Shown: positions 25,910-34,408, counted from the stretch's first letter. The stretch is 64,000 bases of DNA from Streptomyces viridochromogenes DSM 40736 (GCF_000158955.1 NZ_GG657757.1:8556854-8620853), one strand, 5' to 3'. A program made the numbers and translations. Notes: generated from the letters alone by a model not told the origin.

Positions 25910-27460
25910 GTGCCTGACTCGACGGTGCGGGCAGGGCTGCTCGAGCCTCGGCCGCTCAACCGATTCGGCCCGCTCGACTCGGCTCCCACGATGGTGCGCC
26001 GAGCAGAGGACGCTCATGACGACTGGCTGCGCGAGACCTTGGGCATCGGCTCTGCCGCCGCCCCGGCCGTGCTGGCCGCGGCCCGGCGTCCGGCGGCCCC
26101 GATGCACGCCCTGGGCGCAGTCCTGGAGCTCACCCCCGACCTGCGGGAGCGCACCTTGCGCACGCTGATCCACCCGGGCGACGAGCGGCTGGTCGTCACG
26201 GACGTCGTCCCCACCGACGAGCGAATCATGAGCGGCGAACCGTTCGCCCTGCGCGTGTGGTTCGCCGCAGCCCCGCTCAATCCGCCCCGTCTGGTGCGGG
26301 TCGCGGTCGAGTGGGCGGGTGACACGTTCGTCAACGAGATCCTGCTCGACGGAGAGGATGCGGCCCGCGGGTATATCGACGTGCCGTTCGGCGAGGACCA
26401 GACGCTCCCCGTCGGAGCAGCGTCGTTCGAGGTGACCCTCTACAACGCGCTGGGCGCGCGGGCCCGCTTTCGTACGACGTGCGCCGTCCTGCCTTCCAAC
26501 CCCTTCTCACTGGACCTCGGGCCGGACGGCGCGTTCGTCACCGGGACCTGGAGCGCCCGCGGGGTCCGGCACGGCGACGCGTACGACACCGGTATCGCCG
26601 TCACGCTGTCCAACGGAGACGCCGGCGCGGTACGGCTTCCTGCCGGGTTCCACTGGAAGTTCTGGGACGGCGGAGTGGGCGGCACTCTGGTGGAGGAGGG
26701 CGACGGAGCCTTCCCCGGCGGCACGATCGAGGTCCCCGGCCACAACACCTGGCGCGGCACGATCGGGGTCCACTCGCCCGTCAACTCCGGGATCTTCAAG
26801 CATTATGAGGCCCGCAACGACATGACGATCGAAATCATCATGTCCGGCCCCTTCGGACCGGCGGTCGGGACGATCACCTGTCGCACCATGTTCCACTACG
26901 GGGTCAACATCACCCGGGTGGCCACCGAGGACTTCACCAACCAGGAGTACACGGACCTGGGCACGGCGGTGAACCGCACGCGCACCATCTACGAGCGAAG
27001 TGACGTGAGCTTCGACGTCCAGTGGCGGGGCATCGCACGGGCGAACGTCGGTGGATACCAGATCATCGACAGCTTCGCCGAATTCCACCAGCTGCTGGCG
27101 GACTGGTCCGGGCCGGACACCAACCAGAACATCGACGCCTTCATCGTCCAGAGCATCGCCATCGCCGGGACGGGCGTCGACGGAATCGACGGCAGCATCC
27201 CCGGACCGACCTCGCACGCGGGGCCCGACAGCGGCCTCACCGCCAGCAAGTGCGGATATGTGGACGCGAGCGGGATCCGGCGACTGCATTCCGAATACCT
27301 GGGCATGCTCATCGGCCATGAGCTCGGCCATTATCTGGGCCTGGTCCATGTCAACGACGCCGGGAACCTCATGCTGCCCAGCAGCGGCACCAACGACATC
27401 GCCTTCACGTACGGGCAGTACGGCACCATGATCCACCACGGATGGGTGAGGATCGACTGA
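25910..27460 (+). CDS. Zincin metalloprotease with a large novel N-terminal region
   Basis: 516 aa from GTG 25910 with AGGAAGGA seven bases upstream; the longer frame from 25877 lacks a ribosome site. The C-terminus holds HELGHYLGLVH (~470-480), the HExxHxxGxxH zinc site of metzincin-type proteases, followed by a methionine in NLMLPSSGTND that fits a Met-turn. There is no signal peptide. Residues ~80-320 are beta-rich (ALRVWFAAAPLNPPRLVRVA, FEVTLYNALGARARFRT, EVPGHNTWRGTIGVHSP) and look like two beta-sandwich domains. FTNQEYTDLGTAVNRTRTIY begins the protease domain. The next gene, a HEAT-repeat protein, starts one base after the stop, so the two are co-translated. Confidence 0.75.
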   Translation: MPDSTVRAGLLEPRPLNRFGPLDSAPTMVRRAEDAHDDWLRETLGIGSAAAPAVLAAARRPAAPMHALGAVLELTPDLRERTLRTLIHPGDERLVVTDVVPTDERIMSGEPFALRVWFAAAPLNPPRLVRVAVEWAGDTFVNEILLDGEDAARGYIDVPFGEDQTLPVGAASFEVTLYNALGARARFRTTCAVLPSNPFSLDLGPDGAFVTGTWSARGVRHGDAYDTGIAVTLSNGDAGAVRLPAGFHWKFWDGGVGGTLVEEGDGAFPGGTIEVPGHNTWRGTIGVHSPVNSGIFKHYEARNDMTIEIIMSGPFGPAVGTITCRTMFHYGVNITRVATEDFTNQEYTDLGTAVNRTRTIYERSDVSFDVQWRGIARANVGGYQIIDSFAEFHQLLADWSGPDTNQNIDAFIVQSIAIAGTGVDGIDGSIPGPTSHAGPDSGLTASKCGYVDASGIRRLHSEYLGMLIGHELGHYLGLVHVNDAGNLMLPSSGTNDIAFTYGQYGTMIHHGWVRID

Positions 27461-27461
27461 C

Positions 27462-28097
27462 ATGAGCGATCAGCCTGTGAGCTCGGAGCCGGAGCTTCCG
27501 ATCCCCGGTGGCAGACACCGGCCCTCGGTCACCGTGGGCCGCAGCGGCATCCCCGCCCTCCGCGTCCGCGAGCGGGTGGAAACGATCCTGCGCACCCACG
27601 ACTTCGCCGAGGCGGAACGGGCGTTCGGCGAGATGACCCCCGAGGACCTGGCGGTGGTGCGCGTGATCGCGCAGGAAGGCGCGGCGTCCGGCATTGAACC
27701 GCCCGTGCGCTATGCCGCCATTGCCGCGCTGGCGCGGCACCCCTCGACGGCGAACCTCAACCTCCTCACCGACCTGGCCCGCCTCGGCGAGGACTTCTAC
27801 GTCCGGGGCCACGCCGTGCTAGCCCTCGCCCACACCGGCTCATACGCCCACCTGGCGCCCATCCTCGCCGCGCTGGAGGCAACGGAGCCGTTCGAGCGGA
27901 CCGCGGCGGTGAAGGCACTGCACCACCTGGCGACCGTGACCTCCGAGGACGCAGTACGGGCACACGCACTGGCCGGCGGTGGCGAGGAGGCGATGCGCCG
28001 CCTGGACGCGGCCCTGGCCGAGGCGGGGCGCCCCGCCGAAGCGAGGAGGGAACCGCGTGTGACAGAAGCGGACCCGGGCGGACCCACCACGTCGTAG
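27462..28097 (+). CDS. HEAT-repeat protein coupled to the zincin protease
   Basis: 211 aa from ATG 27462, with one base between the protease stop and this start. After a Pro-rich N-terminus (~1-35) the protein is all-helical with HEAT-like repeats: PVRYAAIAALARHPS, YVRGHAVLALAHTGSYAHLA, FERTAAVKALHHLATVTSED. Such repeats bind other proteins. The tight coupling suggests a partner of the protease: a chaperone, inhibitor or substrate adaptor. No signal peptide is present, consistent with a cytoplasmic pair. The tail (AEARREPRVTEADPGGPT) is disordered. Confidence 0.75.
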   Translation: MSDQPVSSEPELPIPGGRHRPSVTVGRSGIPALRVRERVETILRTHDFAEAERAFGEMTPEDLAVVRVIAQEGAASGIEPPVRYAAIAALARHPSTANLNLLTDLARLGEDFYVRGHAVLALAHTGSYAHLAPILAALEATEPFERTAAVKALHHLATVTSEDAVRAHALAGGGEEAMRRLDAALAEAGRPAEARREPRVTEADPGGPTTS

Positions 28098-28160
28098 CCA
28101 CCTGCAACGCCTATACCTGACTGTTGGCCAGGTCGTTCGAGTGAAGTTCTCTCAGGGTGA

Positions 28161-28440
28161 TCATTTCCAGATTCCGTTGAGGACGAGCGCCGCTCGTGCG
28201 ATGTCGCCGATCCGGCAGAGGCTCAGAGTCATGCGCTTGAGGGTGCGCCGGCGTTCCTTGAGCCCGGCGGCGGCGCACTCACCCAGGACCCGGACCCCTG
28301 CGCAGCAAACAGGCCGACCACTTCCAGCAGCCAGCAGCCGACGGCGCACGATGGAGGCGGTCGTGGCGGAGAACAGCCAGGACGATCAGGCCGATCCAGC
28401 CTGGCGGGAGCTTGCGCCAGCGGGAATTCAGGGTTGAACG
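28161..28440 (-). pseudogene. Probable transposase C-terminal remnant
   Basis: On the minus strand TLNSRWRKLPPGWIGLIVLA is followed, after a frame change, by ECAAAGLKERRRTLKRMTLS and CRIGDIARAALVLNGIW to a TGA at 28161-28163. The end resembles the conserved C-terminal helix of IS5/IS4-type DDE transposases (E...A.LK..R.L......RIG.I.RAALVL). No start, catalytic residues or inverted repeats are present. Confidence 0.4.
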
Positions 28441-28619
28441 ACACTCAGTCCCGCGAACATCGGCCTCGCCCGGTGACCTATCGATCAACACACACGCCCG
28501 CGCAGGAGAGACGCCGCCCGCACACCGCGGCTCCGCGAAACAAGCCCCGGCACGCGCGCGACGTCCCTCGAATGACGTACCCCACGGTCCTTTGATTGCC
28601 TGGAACCAAGGGAGTCGCA

Positions 28620-28943
28620 AAGTCCGCGAACGGAGGCGGCCTGTACAGGCCGGGCACCATCCAGACGTGTGTCATGGAGGCGTGCCCGTCGGGGGCCTCC
28701 ATGAAGGCAGACATCGACGCTGCTGTGGCCGAGACTCGGACGGTGCTGGAACAGATCCATGCCCATGCGCCGAACGCGACCATTTCGCTGATGGGCTACC
28801 CACTGCTCTTCAGTCGCACTGTGCAGTGCTCGATATTTGAGCCGAAGCACGATAGCTGTCACCAAAGCAGTTTTGTTGGCACCGAGATCGATGGCGCCGG
28901 ACCGGTCATCGCCTGGTACGTGTGTGCAGGGCAAGCGCGCTAG
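28620..28943 (+). pseudogene. Remnant of an SGNH/GDSL hydrolase
   Basis: The frame ending at TAG 28941-28943 reads TRTVLEQIHAHAPNATISLM and GYPLLFSRTVQCSIF. The pattern helix-HAPNA.I.LMGYP.LF is typical of block III of SGNH esterases. The catalytic GDS and DxxH blocks are missing and the ends are unrelated, so it is a fragment. The family is moderately certain. Confidence 0.45.
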
Positions 28944-29268
28944 CAAGCGCGAGTGCGGCCGATCCGAGCAGTGCGAGCGTGCCTCGCGAGCTGACCACGC
29001 GGTATGGGCCGACGGCCAGTACAGAGCGCCGTGCCTGGATGGACAGCGCACTTCCGGTGCTCTGGATGGACCCCAGCGACACCAGGGACATGGCGGAGCC
29101 GATCGAGCCGACGGACAGTGAAGAGCCGATGGAGCCGATGGATAGCGCGCTGCCGACCGAACCGATGGACAGCACGGACCCTACGGAGCCGATGGACAGG
29201 AATGAGTCCTTCGACCATAGGGAGAGTGAGGAATCCCCGACTGTTGTTCGGGAGGGAAAATGCGCCAT
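28906..29268 (-). CDS. Nonapeptide-repeat (LSIGSVGSx) membrane protein
   Basis: 120 aa from ATG 29268. Residues 24-68 are five near-identical nine-residue units (LSIGSVGSV, LSIGSVGSA, LSIGSIGSS, LSVGSIGSA, MSLVSLGSI), seen in the DNA as 27-bp tandem units around 29060-29200. The regular Ser/Gly and Leu/Ile spacing could form a beta-solenoid or a surface layer. A C-terminal hydrophobic segment (~98-114, LALLGSAALALASALAL) followed by RTRR is a membrane anchor with a basic end. I believe similar short repeat proteins occur in Streptomyces, but no function is known. The ribosome site is weak, so the start is uncertain. Confidence 0.6.
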   Translation of the reverse strand: MAHFPSRTTVGDSSLSLWSKDSFLSIGSVGSVLSIGSVGSALSIGSIGSSLSVGSIGSAMSLVSLGSIQSTGSALSIQARRSVLAVGPYRVVSSRGTLALLGSAALALASALALHTRTRR

Positions 29269-29442
29269 GGGGTCATTGTGCCGCGAGAGGAGCCAAGGCC
29301 GACGTACCCAGTGACAACAACCTCGCCAGTCTCCGCTGGTGACAAGCAGTGTGCTGATCCGATGACATCAAGCTTGCCGCGACCGACGCGGAACCACAGG
29401 TCAACATCGCCCCTGGGTGACACCTATCGTGCTTCGGCACAG

Positions 29443-29515
29443 TATTGTGACTGAGCGCTCCAGTTGGCCAGTTGAGCACGGTAGTTGGTCATTTTGGTGC
29501 TCGTCCGGCCGTCGA
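29443..29515 (-). repeat. Inverted repeat copy A (with copy B at 31356-31427)
   Basis: Read on the minus strand this 73-bp stretch matches 31356-31427 on the plus strand at about 79 % identity, including CGTGCTCAACTGGCCAACTG versus GGGCTCAACTGTCCAACTGA and the shared GCTCAGTCACA. The two copies are inverted and bracket a 1.84-kb block. In both, the codons read STxxxxYRAQL, so the ends may derive from the end of the same mobile-element gene. Confidence 0.7.
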
Positions 29516-29572
29516 TGTGGTCAGCCTTCTGCGTGATCCCGGTCTGAGCCGGGACACCTGTCCGACGTCTGT

Positions 29573-29838
29573 TCAGCGGGAGGCGAAGCCGTCGCGGCGG
29601 CGCAGCAGCGCGGTCGAGTTCACGGCGTCGGTCACCGCTTCGCGCGCGCCGGGCAGTCGTACTGCGCAGCGGCGCCTTGGTGGGGATGCAGGCCCAGTAG
29701 GAGCATTCACCACCAACGAGGTCCTGCTCGATCATGGCCGCGCTGAGCCCGGCGTGGGCCACTCGGTCGGCGACGTTCTTCCCGACCAATGACGATGATG
29801 GCCAACGCGCTGTCGACACTGGTGGTGCGGTCGGTCAT
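29573..29838 (-). pseudogene. Broken N-terminus of a pyridine nucleotide-disulfide oxidoreductase
   Basis: From ATG 29838 (TGGGAG upstream) the sequence reads MTDRTTSVDSALAIIVIG, then after a frame change GKNVADRVAHAGLSAAMIEQ and DLVGGECSYWACIPTKA, then another shift to ALLRRRDGFASR and TGA 29573. This is the FAD-binding start of mercuric reductase/dihydrolipoamide dehydrogenase-type flavoproteins, with the redox CxxxxC replaced by CSYWAC, a real subgroup pattern. Part of the GxGxxG loop is lost and the remaining ~350 residues are gone. It follows the frameshifted DUF308-like gene by one base. Confidence 0.75.
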
Positions 29839-29839
29839 G

Positions 29840-30437
29840 TCAGTTGCTCCCACCGGCGCTCCGGCTGGCGTTGTGTCCGAGGCGCAGCGCAGAGACGAGG
29901 AAGAAGATGCCGCCAAGCAGGGCGTAGCCGGCCAGATTGCCTAGCGAGGAGTGAGGGACAGCGGCCTGCCGGAGGAACGAGATCCCGGCGAGCGCGGAGA
30001 TGCTGCCGCTGGCGATCATCGCCCACTGGCCTCCGAGGGCGCGTCGCCGCAGAGCGATGATGAGCTGGACGAGGCCCGCTGCGACGGCCCAGACCCCCCA
30101 CACGCGCAGGACACCCGGAATGCCGGAGGTGACCGCGAAGACCAGTCCGACGGCGGCGAACACACTGATCCCGATGTTGACGTAGAGACCAAGAACGGAC
30201 CGGCTCGCTCGGGGAGGAGCGGGCATCGACGACGGCGGCGCCCACGTCGAACAGCGGGTAGATCACGAGCAAGGTCGCGCTCACCGGCCCGATGCTCGAC
30301 GCGGTGAAAAAGAGCACGGCGGACCAGATCAGAGCGAACCCGAAACGAACGAGGTAGAGCCGACGAAGCGCTGACGCGACGGTGGCAGGGGCAGGGGCAG
30401 GGGCAGGGGCAGGGGCAGGGGCAGTAGTCGTGGTCAT
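29840..30437 (-). pseudogene. DUF308-like membrane protein gene with frameshift
   Basis: From ATG 30437 the protein has a six- to seven-fold Ala-Pro tract, then RRLYLVRFGFALIWSAVLFF, SATLLVIYPLFDVGAAVVDA. Near 30220 the frame shifts; the continuing frame reads SVLGLYVNIGISVFAAVGLV, FAVTSGIPGVLRVWGVWAVA, GNLAGYALLGGIFFLVSALR to TGA 29840-29842. Together it is a ~195-aa membrane protein with about six segments. One base change restores a single frame, so the break is recent or an error. It is divergent from a TetR gene at 30609, which probably represses it. Confidence 0.65.
30385..30424. repeat. GCAGGG hexanucleotide tandem repeat in coding sequence
   Basis: Six complete copies plus four bases of GCAGGG (minus-strand CCCTGC) encode the Ala-Pro tract of the preceding membrane protein gene. 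Copy changes would alter length without shifting frame. Confidence 0.9.
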
Positions 30438-30524
30438 GACTGTTCCTTTCCAAAGAATGCCGTTGGATCCGGTGTCCGCTGACGTGGAGCGGGCAAGGGC
30501 ATGCCCGCCGGACTCCTGGTAGAA

Positions 30525-30590
30525 AGACCGTTCTCTCTTGCGGCATGGAGCCTGACACGACTCCTCGGCGATTGCAAGACCGATCGTTCT
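30525..30590. promoter_or_regulatory. TetR operators in the divergent region
   Basis: AGACCGATCGTTCT (30577-30590) is an imperfect palindrome of the AGACCGATCGGTCT type, and AGACCGTTCT (30525-30534) is a second related site. They lie between the starts at 30437 (minus) and 30609 (plus), so the TetR protein can control both directions. Confidence 0.6.
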
Positions 30591-30608
30591 TTCTGCTATG
30601 GTGGGGTC

Positions 30609-31241
30609 ATGGCCACCCGGACACGTCCCGCGCCCGACAACCCGAACGGCAGCTCATCGGGAGGGCCGGTCCGCTCCGAGGCGCGAGAGCGGCTGCTGTC
30701 CACGGCCAGCGGGCTGTTCTACCGCGAAGGCATCAGGGCGGTCGGGGTCGAGCGGATCCTCGCCGAGGCCCCGGCCACGCGGGCGACGTTCTACCGGCAC
30801 TTCCCCTCGAAAGAAGACCTCGTCGTCGCCTACCTGCGCGGCGTCGACACCGACATGCGGGCCGGCGTGCAGGCCGCCATCGAGGCCGCACCGTCCCCGG
30901 CCGACGCACTGCGCGCGATCGGGACCGCCGTCGCCGACAGCCTGGCCTTGCCGGAGTTCCGCGGCTGCGCGTTCCTCAAGGCCGCCGCCGAGTACCCCGA
31001 CCCCGAAGATCGGGTGCGCCAGGTGATCCTCGATCACCGAGCCTGGTACACGACCACGCTCACCGAACTCTTCGCGCAGGTCTTCGGGAACTCACCGCGT
31101 CGCGGCAAACCAGAACACGCCGCCCGGCATTTCGTCATGATGCGCGACGGCGCCATGAGCGGCGCCCACCTCGACGGCGTCGACAGTGTTGGCGCCGCGT
31201 TCCGCCGCGGCGTCGAAGGCCTGCTCACCGTCCTTCACTGA
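30609..31241 (+). CDS. TetR/AcrR family transcriptional regulator
   Basis: 210 aa from ATG 30609. The DNA-binding domain (~22-70) is RERLLSTASGLFYREGIRAV, GVERILAEAPATRATFYRHF, PSKEDLVVAYL, a typical TetR helix-turn-helix. The ligand domain (FRGCAFLKAAAEYPDPEDRV, LDHRAWYTTTLTELFAQ) matches the group that controls quinone or NADPH-linked enzymes. Two palindromes upstream (30525-30590) are its likely operators. Its divergent partner, the DUF308-like gene, and the following flavoprotein are both broken, so the regulator may now have lost its targets. Confidence 0.9.
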   Translation: MATRTRPAPDNPNGSSSGGPVRSEARERLLSTASGLFYREGIRAVGVERILAEAPATRATFYRHFPSKEDLVVAYLRGVDTDMRAGVQAAIEAAPSPADALRAIGTAVADSLALPEFRGCAFLKAAAEYPDPEDRVRQVILDHRAWYTTTLTELFAQVFGNSPRRGKPEHAARHFVMMRDGAMSGAHLDGVDSVGAAFRRGVEGLLTVLH

Positions 31242-31355
31242 GACCCACACAGCATCGGGCCACGAAGCAACACACAGCGACTTCGCCGCCGGGGTTGGTA
31301 GTCGCCCCGTTCCGGGGCGCATCGGCATCGTGAGGTCGCGCAACGAAACGCGCGG

Positions 31356-31427
31356 TCGAAGCCGGATGAGCACCGACGTGGCCAGCTACCGGGCTCAACT
31401 GTCCAACTGAGGTGCTCAGTCACAGTT
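31356..31427 (+). repeat. Inverted repeat copy B (with copy A at 29443-29515)
   Basis: 72 bp matching copy A in the opposite orientation. The 31242-31476 gap holds nothing else that is recognised. Confidence 0.7.
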
Positions 31428-31476
31428 GCTCTAGGCGCTGGCACTGGCCGTCCATGAGCCCGTTGGGGCCCGATCT

Positions 31477-33165
31477 TCAGGAACGGCTGAGGGCACGGGT
31501 GATACCGGCTGCGATCGTTGTCGCGAGTAGCCAGCCGGTGATGATCAACGCGTAGCCGAGCCACTGGTACCAGCCGTGGGCGGAGTAGGCGTTCTGCTGC
31601 CCGAAGTCGATGATCGGCAGGAGGAGGTCGAGGGCGTAGATGACCGGACTGAAGTCGGGCGCCTCACCCGCTTTGAGCGGAGTGGGGCGGTGCAGCGCGA
31701 AGGCGAGCGTGCCGAGGAGCATCAGGGAGAAGAGCCAGCCGGCGGCCCGTATCGGGCGGAAGCCGTAGCCGACGGTGACGTCCTGTGCGTAGCCCCACAA
31801 GCGTGCATGGGCGGGGAGAGTGGCACGATGGCGACGCTGCTTGGCGAGTTGGACAGTACGCGCGGCCGCGTCGTCCCCGACGCGGCGGTAGGAGGCCGCG
31901 AGCTGCTCGTAGGCGTGCGGTACGAATCCGTCGGCATCGCGTCTCAGCAGAGCCAGTCGTTGGGCGGCCGGCAGGCGTGGGGCGAGTGCCTCGTAGTTCA
32001 GCCCCTCCAGCCGTATGCGGTCGGGCCAGACCTGAGGATGAGCCTCGATGACCTTGAAAGTGGAGTAGTGCATCTTGACGTCGCCCACTATCGGGTCGGC
32101 GTCCCGGAGTGTCAGCACAGCGGCCTCGCAGTTGCTGATGCCCAGCGCGACGCCGCCTGGGTTGCGGAGCCGGGCCTCGATGAAGGAGATCCATCCGGTG
32201 GTTTTGGCGCCGGTGAGCCGCACCCTGCCCTCAGCAGTGAGGCCGCCTGCGTTGAGAACGGTTCCGACGGCAAGGTGAGCGGCGTCAAGGGCATCGCCTC
32301 GCGCGTTCGTGACCTGAGCGTCTTCCAGGTTGACCGAGCCCTCGATGCGTGCGGCTTCGAGTCGGATGCCGCCGCGGGCTACCAGACGAGCTGCCAGGAA
32401 GTCGCCACCAACGGAGAGAGACTGACAGCGTAGAGCGGTCCCGCCGACAGCCCGCACCACCGCCGCCTCAAGATCGATCAGCCCACTGACGGTGGCACCG
32501 TCCAGGCGCACCTCACCGTGGGCCACCAAACCGCTCGCCACGATGTCGTTATCGACGACGCAGTGGTTCAACGCCAACACAGACCCCTGTCCTTCGCCGA
32601 CCTGCGTGCCCAACTGCGCCCGCTCCAGAGAGAGGACCCGGGAAACCCGGGCGGACCCCAGAGCCACCAAGCCGCTGACACGGCACTCAGCCAGCCCCAG
32701 CCCTCCGCCGAACTCGGCTCCGATGGCCATCAGCCCCGGTAGAAAGGATCGGGCAAGGCACACCTGCCCGAGTTGTGCCGCATACAGGTCGGGAGCGGAG
32801 TCGAAGAAGCAGCCTGTCAACAGCAGGGGCGAGTCGACGTTCCCGTGCCGCAGATTCCACCGCCCGGAAATCCGCGCGCCTTCGACCACGAGCATCGCCA
32901 CCTCGTCCTCCGCGCGTGGGCAGCCGAGCACGATGGCGCGCAGTACCTCACCCCGTACGGTCCTTTCCGGTCCCCAACCCACCCCCTCCGCTGGATCATC
33001 GTCGGGCGAGGAGCGGAAGTCGACGACCTCACCGCGCGGGAAGGCGTCCCAGACGCGGCGTTCGGCAGCGGTGAGCTCGGTGATCTCCACCGCAGGACTC
33101 TGGCTCGCCGCCGGGCCGGGCGTCAAATTCAATGACGCCAGCAAGCAGGCGTTGCCACTTCTCAT
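31477..33165 (-). CDS. Repeat-rich membrane protein of the Streptomyces 'membrane-associated oxidoreductase' type
   Basis: 562 aa from ATG 33165 (ACGGAA six bases upstream; ATG 33171 is the alternative). Residues ~10-60 hold TAAERRVWDAFPRGEVVDFR; ~80-380 are pentapeptide-like repeats with quasi-regular A/L/G turns (GLGLAECRVSGLVALGSARV, GEVRLDGATVSGLIDLEAAV, GGIRLEAARIEGSVNLEDAQ) forming a likely beta-helix. The end has two or three membrane segments (AAGWLFSLMLLGTLAFAL, SPVIYALDLLLPIIDF, WLGYALIITGWLLATTIAAG). No redox motif is seen, so 'oxidoreductase' is a legacy name. It would be a membrane-anchored beta-helix protein of unknown function. Confidence 0.75.
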   Translation of the reverse strand: MRSGNACLLASLNLTPGPAASQSPAVEITELTAAERRVWDAFPRGEVVDFRSSPDDDPAEGVGWGPERTVRGEVLRAIVLGCPRAEDEVAMLVVEGARISGRWNLRHGNVDSPLLLTGCFFDSAPDLYAAQLGQVCLARSFLPGLMAIGAEFGGGLGLAECRVSGLVALGSARVSRVLSLERAQLGTQVGEGQGSVLALNHCVVDNDIVASGLVAHGEVRLDGATVSGLIDLEAAVVRAVGGTALRCQSLSVGGDFLAARLVARGGIRLEAARIEGSVNLEDAQVTNARGDALDAAHLAVGTVLNAGGLTAEGRVRLTGAKTTGWISFIEARLRNPGGVALGISNCEAAVLTLRDADPIVGDVKMHYSTFKVIEAHPQVWPDRIRLEGLNYEALAPRLPAAQRLALLRRDADGFVPHAYEQLAASYRRVGDDAAARTVQLAKQRRHRATLPAHARLWGYAQDVTVGYGFRPIRAAGWLFSLMLLGTLAFALHRPTPLKAGEAPDFSPVIYALDLLLPIIDFGQQNAYSAHGWYQWLGYALIITGWLLATTIAAGITRALSRS

Positions 33166-33443
33166 CGACATTTCCGTGCAGTGGGGCCGAGGAGGCCGGC
33201 GATAGTGCCGCTGGTGGCCTTGGCGAGGGTTGGTGGTGCGGCCGGCGTACTGGAAATGCCCTCCGTCGTCGTACTGTCGAGCTGCAGACTGCGAGGTGTC
33301 TGCTGCTGTGCTGCGATGCCGTCTCCAGGACCGGTCCGTTCGGCTTCCAGCCGAACTTTGCCAATGGCCTGCCGAAGCGCGCGGTGTGCTGGAGCCTGAC
33401 GGTATGACGACCGCCACGAGCCGCCGTACGAGAAGGAACTGAG

Positions 33444-33956
33444 GTGCCGTCCCTCGTCAACCGACTCATCGCCGGCCGCCAGATCACCGCGATGCATATG
33501 CTCCTGCAGTGCTCCACTGGCGCGGTGACCCTGCGGCAGGGGCCCGCCGCAGAACCGGGCACGGCCCCGGCCTGGTTCGCCTTCCTGCGCCCGGCACACT
33601 CCGAGGGTCTGCCCGACTGGCCCGCCACCGTGGGCCACACCGACAAGGGCCTGATGCTCGACTGCGGGACCATCCTGGACTTCCGGCCGGCGGACCAACT
33701 TCTCCAGTCGCACGCCGACCTGTGGCTGACGCCTATGACTGGGGTGCAACCGCCGGCACGCAACGACGTCGACGTCCTGGACCGGACCTACCAAGTGCTG
33801 GACGCCCGCTTGGAAGCAAGCACCGACAGCGAGAACGACCCCCTCCAGAGCGTTCGACTGATGGTGGGCATGGCCCGCGGGAGCGCAGCCGAGGGCAACC
33901 TCTTCCGGGCAGCCCACAGCCTGACCTTGTGCGAGTCGCTCGTCCAGCGCCTTTGA
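33444..33956 (+). CDS. Hypothetical protein
   Basis: 170 aa from GTG 33444 with AAGGA upstream. It has no signal peptide or membrane segment. Features are a hydrophobic N-terminal strand pair (ITAMHMLLQCSTGAVTLRQG), an aromatic block (PAWFAFLRPAHSEGLPDWPA), and a helical C-terminal half (DVLDRTYQVLDARLEASTDS, VRLMVGMARGSAAEGNLFRA). No family is recognised. A second unknown gene follows after 94 bases on the same strand, so the two may be an operon. Confidence 0.6.
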   Translation: MPSLVNRLIAGRQITAMHMLLQCSTGAVTLRQGPAAEPGTAPAWFAFLRPAHSEGLPDWPATVGHTDKGLMLDCGTILDFRPADQLLQSHADLWLTPMTGVQPPARNDVDVLDRTYQVLDARLEASTDSENDPLQSVRLMVGMARGSAAEGNLFRAAHSLTLCESLVQRL

Positions 33957-34050
33957 CCCCCGGGATCGGCTCACGCACACCCGCTTCGATCGGGCAGTCA
34001 GCTGTCCTGCTGGCAGCCTGAACTCCCGCCCCCAGCCCCTTGGAGAACGC

Positions 34051-34408
34051 GTGGACCTCATTGCCACCGGCGAACCCGTCATGACGCAGGACGACACTCA
34101 GGTCCACGTCGGCATCGACCTTCAGCAGGGCACGCTCACCCTCACCCGGAACGGTAAGGACTTCGCGGCGTACCACGCCCTGGTGATGTTCGCCTCTGCC
34201 GACGCGAGCCCGTGGGCAGCGCAGCATGTCAAGTTCACGGCCCACGGAGCCGGACGGCAAGTCCGTGGGTTTGACCGTGGACCTTCTCAACGACTCCGGG
34301 GACGGCCCTCGATTCGGAGTTCCCGCGGCGATCTGGAAGGTCGTAGGCCTCGCCGCGACCTCCGCCGGGGACATCGGCATCACTTACTCGCCTCACGGCC
34401 GCACCTGA
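34051..34408 (+). pseudogene. Hypothetical protein gene with a central frameshift
   Basis: From GTG 34051 (TTGGAG upstream) the frame reads MTQDDTQVHVGIDLQQGTLT, LTRNGKDFAAYHALVMFASA. Around 34235-34250 the coding signal moves to the next frame, which reads EPDGKSVGLTVDLLNDSGDG, PRFGVPAAIWKVVGLAATSA, ITYSPHGRT to TGA 34406-34408. One base change would give a ~118-aa protein of mixed beta structure. The family is not known. It follows the 33444 gene. Confidence 0.5.

Noticed and set aside
28922..29314. Plus-strand frame across the nonapeptide-repeat region (EPMEPMDS repeats)
   Set aside because: Also repetitive because the DNA is, but the minus frame has a membrane anchor and better fit to short Streptomyces repeat proteins; kept only as an alternative.
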